DNA from: Eonycteris spelaea
Lineage: Eukaryota > Chordata > Mammalia > Chiroptera > Pteropodidae
Length of the DNA: 64,000 bases
Direction of reading: 5' to 3'
Assembly (NCBI GenBank): GCA_003508835.1
Contig: PUFA01000077.1
Location: 1,812,001 to 1,876,000, forward strand
Shown here in pieces: positions 56,960-64,000 of the stretch (within the stretch, counting starts at the first letter, position 1; each line of letters opens with the position of its first letter). The position numbers and the translations under genes were made by a program. A model generated the notes under the pieces. The model saw only the letters and a list, made by a program, of their open reading frames with translations. It searched no databases and was not told the origin of the DNA.

Positions 56960-57425
56960 CCTCTTGCTGCTATAAACTCAACTTTTTTAGATTCAACATA
57001 TAAATGAGATTATATATAAATTTTTAAATCTGTTTCTGGTTTGTTTCACTTAATATAATGCCCTCCAGGTTCATCTATATTGTTGCAAATGGCAGGATCT
57101 TCTCTTTTAAGGCTCAATAGTATTCCATTTTATGTATTATATATACAATATTCACTACATAAAAATACATAATGTATAAATGGGTAAATATATATGTATA
57201 TATGGTGTGTATGTATACATAGATCACAATTTATTTAACTTAGGTTGTTCCATATCTTGGCTATTGTGAATAATGCTGCAATGAACATATGAACACAGAT
57301 GTCTCTTTGGTAATGATTTCCTTTCCTTTGGCTTTATACCCAGAAGAGGGATTGCTGGATCATATGGTGGTTCTATTTCTAATTTTTTAAAGAATCTTTT
57401 TACTGTTTTCCATAATGGCTATACT
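56960..57425 (-). mobile_element. L1 LINE 3' end, antisense, with a TA/TG-rich expansion
   Basis: 'gtttgtttcacttaatataa tgccctccaggttcatctat attgttgcaaatggcaggat' and 'tggctattgtgaataatgct gcaatgaacat' are hallmark antisense L1 3' blocks, as is 'agagggattgctggatcata tgg'. A TATA/TGTA-rich stretch at 57135-57225 interrupts it. Confidence 0.85.
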
Positions 57426-57644
57426 ATTAAGGTTTTTGTGACAGAGGTGTGCGACAGGAAGCAGAATTTGAATCTGCCTTAGAGAGAGGCCTGGGCAAGA
57501 TATATAAAATAGGGCATCATGAATACATATGAAGAGTATTAGAAACTGTAGCATTGAAAGAACTAATTCCAGAAAAGTGTGCAGAAACGGATAAAAAGCA
57601 AGGATGACACAGCACCATTCACCTACCAGTCTTCTATTTTTAGG

Positions 57645-57850
57645 CTGGAGGCTTATTCATTTCTTTAAGACCCAAATAAAATTACAGCTTCTCAATCTCA
57701 TCTACACGACCTCTAACACCCATGCTACTTTCTCCTCTCGATACGGTTGTTCGGGCCACGATTGTCACTAGATTCCTTAAAGATAGAGAGCATATTTCTT
57801 AGCGCCTCTGCATCTAACACAGTGCTTTGCACAGACCAGTACTTACGTTT
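57645..57850 (+). mobile_element. L2 LINE 3' region, sense
   Basis: 'tttctttaagacccaaataa aattac' and 'taaagatagagagcatattt cttagcgcctctgcatctaa cacagtgc' follow L2 3' order. Confidence 0.65.
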
Positions 57851-58865
57851 GTGGGTAAAACTGATGACTACCTGTGTTGACCGTTAGATAATGCAAACTC
57901 CTAATAGACAAGAAACTTCAGCAGACGTCACAATCCAAATCACTGTCATCCCACTTTGTTTATTAAGGGGAAAACGTGCTCAGTGTTATCCATGCTCTGA
58001 CCTTAGCCACAGCAGCAAAGACTGCATGAAAGAAACCAGACACTCATTTCTATGATTAATGCATAAAAGTTCCCAGCCAGGAAGCAGGTTTTCCCTTAAG
58101 ACAGGTTCTATTATACAAATCCAAGTGCTGTATGGAAATTCTGTGAGTGAAACTCTTTCTGGTTGTACTTATTCAACTATCCAGACTTAATTAAACCCTC
58201 AATCATTTTCCCTGGGACTGAGATGATGAGATGAGATTCGGTCTGTAATTTCTGGAATCTCCTTTCATTTCCCTTCCTCCCCTGATGGTGCAGCTTCGCA
58301 ATTTATCCTCCACCCTTTGAGGAGGACATAGCGCACCCTTACTGGCAGTGCCACTATTTCACAGTTTATTTCCTTCAGAATTCTCAGATGAGTACTGGGG
58401 AATACTAGTGGTTTACAGTACTTGAGTTCCTGAAAGTTACTCAAGAACTGAACCCCTTAGAGACGAAGATGCACTTGAATTTCCTATGAAGAATATTTGT
58501 GCTATAGAAATGTGAAGTTTTCAGCTCCTACTCACACTGTTAGAACAAATTACCAAAAAAATTTTTTTTCCCAAATGTGGTCTCTCGTGTGATCTTTGGC
58601 CATAGTTTACAAAAGTTAAAAATGAGAAAACGTGTTCTCATCTCATTTAATGGGATATTTTTTACATTTGCCTTCAGAGTTCAGATTCCGGCCCAGTGTT
58701 CAGATGCTACCCCTCAAAATGGTGAGGAAAACTCTTCTGGGAGTGACAGTCCCCAGAACACAGCAGGGATCTAGGGCTTTTTCAATAAAGGCGATCACTC
58801 TTTGCTCAAGTTCAATAATAGAGTGGACACATGTTTTGCTGTTTCTATCTACCCAGCATCTATTC
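57851..58865. other. No recognised mobile element
   Basis: Roughly 1 kb of unique-looking sequence. Frames at 58577-58774, 58632-58898 and 58700-59005 overlap on both strands and have no domain support. Confidence 0.4.
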
Positions 58866-59060
58866 ATGATTCTTCTGGAAAAAAACACCTCAATATGAGA
58901 GGGTTGTTCCCATCCCTCGGGAGTTAAATTAACTTGAGATGGGCCAAGCAAAGCATCGCAGTACCCTGGCCACGGCGACTGATTAGGGATGGGCACACCG
59001 TCCACGCCAGAATGAACTCTCAGTCCTGGCTCGTTGCTGGGCGATCCACCACACAGCCAC
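58866..59060. mobile_element. Old interspersed repeat, family not assigned
   Basis: 'gagttaaattaacttgagat gggccaagcaaagcatcgca gtaccctggccacggcgact gattagggatggg' is a phrase order found at many mammalian loci. Orientation and family are not certain. Confidence 0.45.
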
Positions 59061-59079
59061 CAGAATGCTATTTCTTTAT

Positions 59080-59420
59080 ATTAGTTTTACTCTGTACCTA
59101 GAACAGACTATGCTGATTTCCATCTTACTATTCTTTCTACTTGCAAAATCCTTTCCCTAGATTATCACCTGGTTGCCTTTTTCTCATAATAATTCATGTC
59201 TTAAGTCAAATGCTTCTTCGACAAACAGAAATTCCTGAATGATGAAACACTACTAGCCACACACATTTACTCTCTACTGCATTACCTGTATTATCTTTTT
59301 CATATTAATTTCCAAGGCTCCAAATTTTATTTTTTTACTTTGTTCTCTCATGTGATCAGATCGTAAGCTCTTTAAGAGCAAGGACAATATCGTTCATCAC
59401 TGTACAGAATCCTCTATTAT
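59080..59420 (+). mobile_element. L2 LINE 3' region, sense
   Basis: 'atttccatcttactattctt', 'gtcaaatgcttcttcgacaa acagaaattcctgaatgat', and 'gatcgtaagctctttaagag caaggacaatatcg' follow L2 3' order closely. Confidence 0.75.
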
Positions 59421-59939
59421 GTACATATCAGCCTCACAATGATTACTTGATGACTGCCTGAGGAGCTCTCTTTTTCTGGGCTTTCTAAGCTGGCAGCATA
59501 TAGGCCAGGAGCTGCTGGTGTCACTCTGCCAGCAAGGCCAACACAGGGGAAAGGAGAGCTGAGGAATGGAGGGAGACTTATTTCCAATGGTATACCAGAG
59601 CCGATACCCTGGGATATTGCTCATACAAACCAATAAATTCACCTTTATGCTTAATTCACTTTGACTTAGGTTTCTGTAACTTATAACCAACTTATGTAAA
59701 ATATAAATTAAAAAGAAGAAAGCACCATATTCATGTAAATACTATGTTCTTGTACCATATCCGTTTCCTATCCCAACAGACATCTTTCTACTATTTTGTC
59801 TTTGGCCGGAATTTTAGGTATCTGAAAGGGTTAAAGACCTTATTTGAGGGTATTCAGGTAATTCAGCAGTGGAAAGTTAATTAAAATATGTCTTCAAAAC
59901 ACAACCTATTTAATTAGCTTGTTTGGGGAAATCATTTCG
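59421..59939. other. No recognised feature
   Basis: About 520 bp, no named element. The minus-strand frame at 59397-59690 (97 codons) has no domain or splice support. Confidence 0.4.
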
Positions 59940-60040
59940 CATATGTATATCGAAGCATCATGTTACATGTGTTAAATATATACAATGTCTATTTCTCAAT
60001 CATACTTCAATAAAGCTGGAGAAATTTTGAAAAATACAAG
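59940..60040 (+). mobile_element. L1 3' terminus, sense
   Basis: 'gtgttaaatatatacaatgt ctatttctcaatcatacttc aataaagctgg' with an A-rich end is the last 100 bp of an L1M-type 3' UTR; 5'-truncated. Confidence 0.75.
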
Positions 60041-60524
60041 CTATGTACCAAGGTGGTCAGAATGACTGACTTTACCATATACCATAATATTTACCATATT
60101 ATGGTATTTTTATTGTGTGTCTAGTTTAAAAGGTGAATTGTCTGGGTACTTCTCCTTCTACCCCTGATACAGTAATTGTACTAGACTTGCCCTCACAACA
60201 ATTATAGCTATAAATTAAGAAATAGATAATAAATAGACAAAATCCGTGAGACAACTTTTTATAGAACTGAATGACAGGTAGCATAGCCCTTCAATGCTCA
60301 AGAGAAGGGCAATACACAAGGCGGGGAGCACGATCATGGACTTTGTCCCTGCTGCAGAACAGGGAAAGAAGCCCACGCAGGGCAGGGATCTCACTTAGCT
60401 AAGGAGGCAGAGCTCGGAACTGCCCATTTCTCAAGGGGCTGGAATTTGTTGGGCAGGATACTGGAAGAGGCAGAACTGCAAGGGAACGGGGTGGGATGAG
60501 TGGGGTAGAGGCGAACCAAATACT
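60041..60524. other. No recognised feature
   Basis: Contains an inverted 'accatatta/taatatggt'-like patch at 60074-60106 (taccatataccataatattt followed by accatattatggta). Nothing else named. Confidence 0.4.
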
Positions 60525-60735
60525 TCAATTAAAAAGCAGAGATTTTTCCAGTAAAAAGACAAGCCCTAACTATTTCCATGTATAAGAAATCCACCTTAAA
60601 AACAAAGACACAAAGAGTTTGAAAATGAAAGGATAGGAGAAGATATACTAGGCAACCAGTAAGCATTAGAAAGCTGTAATAGCTATCTTAACATCAGACA
60701 AAACAGGCTTTGAGACAAGCAATGCTGCCAATGAC
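60525..60735 (+). mobile_element. L1 ORF2 fragment (5' endonuclease region), sense
   Basis: 'caattaaaaagcagagattt', 'caagccctaactatttccat', 'aaacaaagacacaaagagtt', 'gaaaggataggagaagatat' and 'ctatcttaacatcagacaaa' follow the start of L1 ORF2. It is the same ORF2 portion as 8269-8880, from another copy. Degenerate. Confidence 0.7.
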
Positions 60736-61004
60736 AAACCTAAATTTAAAGCCATGAATTTATACTGAAACAGTAAATTTCCATCCCAATTCACAGGGCA
60801 CCTTCCATTCTTCCTCTTTTCCATATTTCTAACTCCTTTCTCCAAGAGCAAGACACCTGGCTCCCATTTCCCACCATATATTACTCACTGGCTCAAGCCT
60901 GCACATAATACAGGTTCGGAATGACTAACGAATGTGAAAAGCAAGCCTACTGGGGCGGGAAATACACAAAAGGAACTTGAAGCATCTGGTAATGCCGGAA
61001 AATA

Positions 61005-61990
61005 AGGAAGTCCTCAAAAACAAATAAACAAAAACCACATTAGCAGGTGCATATCAAAGGGACAGAGGAGCCCGCTCAAAGAGCTCCCAGCGGCTACAGC
61101 AGAAACAGTCTGAGCAACAAAACAAAGTTGCATTAGATTATAACCCAAAGTATAAAATAAACATCCACGAGGCCATATTGATATAAATAATGAATAATTA
61201 AGTAAATGAGGGAGAAGAGACAAGTCTCCTGTGAAAGAATTCCAAATGGTTTATGTGGCTACTCCACCCTTGAGGAGAAGACACACTGTGGGCTTTGGGG
61301 AGTGACTTCCTTCCAAAGAGAACAGTATAGAAGGGGGAAGGACAGTAACCTCACCGAGGGGAAACCTGTAAACACTCCTGCAAGGTGATCAGTGGAATGC
61401 TAATACATATAGAGACAATGATAGAGTTAAAAAAAAAAAACAAACCATCGCTGAATGCTAAAATTAGTTTGATGAGGAACAGATATTTACATAGATCAAA
61501 GTAATTCCTCACCAAGTACTTACAAAGGGGAACACAGAAATTCTGCAGCAGAGAAACGTGGAAGACCCCGTTGCTGAGCTATCAAAGCTAATATCACCAA
61601 CATGAGCTCACAGTGATGCCACGTGCCTTCTGACATGCTGCACTGAAGAGGACTCCACACGGCATGTCTAGCATTCCTGCCCAAAATACTTAACTTGAAT
61701 CTCATCAAGAAAAAAAAACATCAGAAAAATCCAAACTGATGAATATTCTCTAAAAGTAAGTGGTCTTTAAAATGTGTTGGTGTCAAGAAAGATAAAGAAA
61801 GGCTGAGGAAATATTCCAGAGTAAGGAAACTAAAGGGACATGGAAGATTCTGGGTTGCAGAAGTAAATACCTATGACAGATATATTGGAAGAAATGATAT
61901 AATTTGTGGATGATGTAATAGTTTTTAGTCAATACTAAATTTCCTGATGTGATAGTTACACTATGGTTATATAAGAGAATGTCCTTGTTC
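61005..61990 (+). mobile_element. L1M 3' UTR, sense
   Basis: A long, diverged L1M-type 3' UTR. Blocks: 'gacaagtctcctgtgaaaga attccaaat', 'gaacagtatagaagggggaa ggacagtaacc', 'gaatgttctttaaa'-like sequence at 61746, 'aagggacatggaagattctg' and the end 'atagttacactatggttata taagagaatgtccttgttc'. Frames at 61014-61708 are by-products. Confidence 0.75.
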
Positions 61991-61994
61991 TGAA

Positions 61995-62215
61995 TTCTGC
62001 CAACAACCTAAATGAATTTGAAAGTGAATTTCTCCCCAGAGCCATCAGCTAAGAACTTGGCCCATTTGAACACTTTGAATGCAGTCTAGTGAGAGCCTAT
62101 GCAGAGAAGCCGGCTGGGCCTGCCAAGATTTCTGACCTTCACAACCGTGAGCTAATAAATGGGTGTTATTTTAGGCCATTAAGGTTTTTGTAATTTGTTA
62201 TGGAGCAATAAAAAA
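61995..62215 (+). mobile_element. MaLR LTR fragment (MLT1-type), sense
   Basis: 'caacaacctaaatgaatttg'-like start, 'gagaagccggctgggcctgc' and the terminal 'gaccttcacaaccgtgagct aataaatgggtgttatttta ggcc' to 'tttgtaatttgttatggagc aata' are the 3' half of a MaLR LTR. It directly follows the L1M end. Confidence 0.7.
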
Positions 62216-62230
62216 ATGAATACAACCCTA

Positions 62231-62267
62231 TACACACATACACACACAATGTACACACACACACATA
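62231..62267. repeat. Interrupted (CA)n microsatellite
   Basis: 'tacacacatacacacacaat gtacacacacacacata': CA units with TA interruptions, directly after the LTR end. Confidence 0.85.
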
Positions 62268-62270
62268 TAA

Positions 62271-62666
62271 CCTTCTGAAAGGTATGAAATATATAAAAAA
62301 AATGTTGACAACAAGTAGAAGTTATGGATTAAGATCAAGCTGGCTTAAGTAGATAAAAATCAGGGTGGGTAAAACATTGTTCCCTTCAAGACAAGTTGTT
62401 TTGTATAACCTTCAATTCCTGGTGGAATTTCTGTGCTGATAAAAGATAGTCCTCAAAAGGAGAAGTGCCAAGAGTACACATCCCTCCTTAATCCTAAACG
62501 CACAAAGACAGACCTCCGGAGCACTTAGAGCAGGTACGCAAGGCAATGCTTGGAACCAGAACCTGATAGGGAGGGCAGGGGAGGAAACGGAGCCGGGCAT
62601 AAGAAAGCTCAAATGAGATGCCAACTTAATGCTATGGTCAAATTAGATAAGCAAGTTTGATTTAGA
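62271..62666. other. No recognised feature
   Basis: About 400 bp with no named element or exon-like signal. The minus-strand frame at 62412-62624 is unsupported. Confidence 0.4.
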
Positions 62667-63126
62667 CAGTAGTCCCCCATGTATGCACAGTTTTGCTTTC
62701 CACAGATTTCAGTTACCTCTGAAAATGTTAAATGGAAAATTCCAGAAATAGAAAATTCATGAGTTTTAAACTGTGTGTCATTCTGAGCAGCGTGATGAAA
62801 CCTCACACCATCCTGCTCCATCCCGCACAGGACGAGAATCATCCCTTTGTCCAGCACCTCCACACTGTACCCAAGACGCACCTGTCAGTCACTTAATGGA
62901 CGCCTGGGTGTCAGATCAACTGTTGCGGTCTCACAGTCTTGCATTCGAGTAACCCTTATTTTACTTAATAATGGCCCCACATGCAAAAGTCATTTACACT
63001 TTATCATAGGTATGTATATGTAGGGAAAATCAAAGTACATATAGGACTTGGTACCATACGTGGTTTCAGGCATCCACTGGGGGTCTTGGAACATATTCCC
63101 CACAGATATTGGGGACCTGCTATACT
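62667..63126 (+). mobile_element. Tigger1 (pogo/Tc1-mariner) DNA transposon, internally deleted
   Basis: Starts cagtagtcccccatgtatgc and ends near 'tattggggacctgctatact g', Tigger1-type termini. The left 300 bp follows Tigger1 (gttaaatggaaaattccaga; gagcagcgtgatgaaacctc; atccctttgtccagcacctc; cttattttacttaataatgg), including the former transposase start ATG at 62971. After a few codons it jumps to the right end (accatacgtggtttcaggca tccactgggggtcttggaac). Full Tigger1 is about 2.4 kb, so roughly 1.9 kb is missing. Open frames at 62609-62881 and 62990-63376 are by-products. Confidence 0.88.
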
Positions 63127-63204
63127 GCATTCCCTTCCCGGGGGTTCGAGTGCTTTCAGAGTTGTTATCACATTTATCCTCACAATGACCCCTTGGTTCT
63201 TCAT

Positions 63205-63510
63205 TCCCTCTTAAAAACCTAATGTTAATGTTGGCCTTCCTTTGGCCACAGAATGAAATCCAAAGCTCCTTCCAGAGCAAAGAGATGTTACGATAGCCTA
63301 GCTCTCTAGCCTCATATTCCTGTCCCATCCCTCCCTCCCACAACCCATAGACTTGAACAATGAGAAAAGTACTCAAGTGATGATCTTGATGACTAATGCC
63401 TTCCGACCAGTCTTTGCAGATTATACAAATACCCTTCTCAATTTTATTATCATGGTAAATCCTCCCTATCCTTCAAGACATAGGAAACAGAGGTTCTGCT
63501 TTGCATCCAG
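63205..63510 (+). mobile_element. L2 LINE 3' region, sense
   Basis: 'ggccacagaatgaaatccaa agctccttcc', 'gatgttacgatagcctagct ctctagcctcatattcctg' and 'ttcaagacataggaaacaga' fit L2 order. Confidence 0.7.
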
Positions 63511-63884
63511 TCTCCTGGAGAGCAATGGGTTCAAGTGTGGAAAGAACTCTTTTTTGGTCCTAGTGGATTAACACTATCCAGTCCAGGTTAGATTGTTACT
63601 CACAGCGGGAAAGCGACACAAGAGCAGTTAGAAACCTCATCTTAACACACACGGAAGCTTGCCAGCAAGAATGAACAGATAAGTAAAGGAATGAAGTAAG
63701 GAGACAATATTGAAATAAAAACGTGATGGTAAGTTGAGTTTTGATTATTTAATCTTCTATAACACTTAGAGTTGATGCTGAAAGGTCAAGGATTCTTTCT
63801 AGCCTCACTTTTATTTACTCATTGATTAACATATTCTTCAGCCAGGATGACTATTTCTAAATTCCCCCTTTTAAACAGTTTTAA
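63511..63884. other. No recognised feature
   Basis: About 370 bp without a named element. CG-containing 'cacagcgggaaagcgacaca' near 63602 is the only notable composition. Confidence 0.4.
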
Positions 63885-64000
63885 TGGGATGTAATTCACG
63901 TACCATAACAAACCCAACATGTACAAGTTGCTTATTTTTCAGGATATTCAGACTCATACAACTCAAATTTCCATCAACAGATGAATGGATGAATTGACTG
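63885..64000. mobile_element. L1 fragments at the window edge
   Basis: 'gggatgtaattcacgtacca taac' is the complement of an L1 3' UTR phrase, and 'tttccatcaacagatgaatg gatga' is a sense L1 ORF2-end phrase. Two differently oriented L1 pieces seem to meet here; the window end cuts the second. Confidence 0.55.

Noticed and set aside
1..64000. CRISPR arrays, prokaryotic operons, phage or plasmid genes
   Set aside because: No regularly spaced direct repeats, no dense coding, and mammalian interspersed repeats throughout.

Overview
This 64 kb window is mammalian nuclear DNA, most probably from a fruit bat (Megachiroptera, Pteropodidae). The best lineage marker is a set of three retroposed elements whose heads derive from 5S ribosomal RNA (15961-16090 on +, 20624-20853 on -, 36272-36500 on -). 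Each is flanked by target-site duplications. Two of them share an extra body of about 80 bp between the 5S head and the A-rich tail. This architecture matches the published megabat SINE families MEG-RS (short) and MEG-RL (long). L1 3' ends of a type common in Laurasiatheria, MIR, L2, MaLR LTRs, hAT elements (MER5A, MER20 and others) and a Tigger1 remnant support a placental genome. There is no sign of bacterial or viral genome organisation.

The window is AT-rich, has no CpG island, and contains no unambiguous protein-coding gene. It reads as a gene desert or the interior of a very large intron. The longest open frames are explained by repeats (for example 50338-50775 is antisense L1) or are chance frames. 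Three stretches deserve a second look as possible genic remnants: an open frame with a strong Kozak context and a nearby AATAAA (21795-22160, +), a 98-codon frame broken only by two neighbouring TGA codons (40429-40722, +), and a 91-bp minus-strand segment bounded by very good splice sites (51920-52010).

Layout. 1-2.9 kb: no recognised repeat. 2.9-8.9 kb: a dense pile of L1/HAL1-like pieces, with a younger L1 tail and an hAT MITE nested in one old L1. 9-15.1 kb: L2 and MIR relics and microsatellites. 15.8-16.1 kb: an L1 tail with a MEG-RS copy immediately after it. 17.6-20.9 kb: MIR, an MLT1 LTR and the first MEG-RL. 21.5-25.2 kb: a GT repeat, the retrocopy-like frame, MIRs, a 68-bp alternating purine-pyrimidine tract and a G-quadruplex motif. 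25.8-34.2 kb: MER20, MER5A, a MaLR LTR interrupted by an L1 tail, and a long antisense L1. 35.6-43.5 kb: L2, the second MEG-RL, and two inverted copies of one hAT family. 44-52 kb: the most repeat-poor part, with possible conserved non-coding DNA and the candidate exon. 52.6-64 kb: MIR, L2, MaLR, L1 and Tigger1 remnants.

Because there are no firm genes, there is no pathway to describe. The interest lies in retroposon history and a few unexplained coding-like or structure-forming segments. All repeat family names come from recognising sequence motifs by eye; boundaries of old elements are accurate only to some tens of bases.
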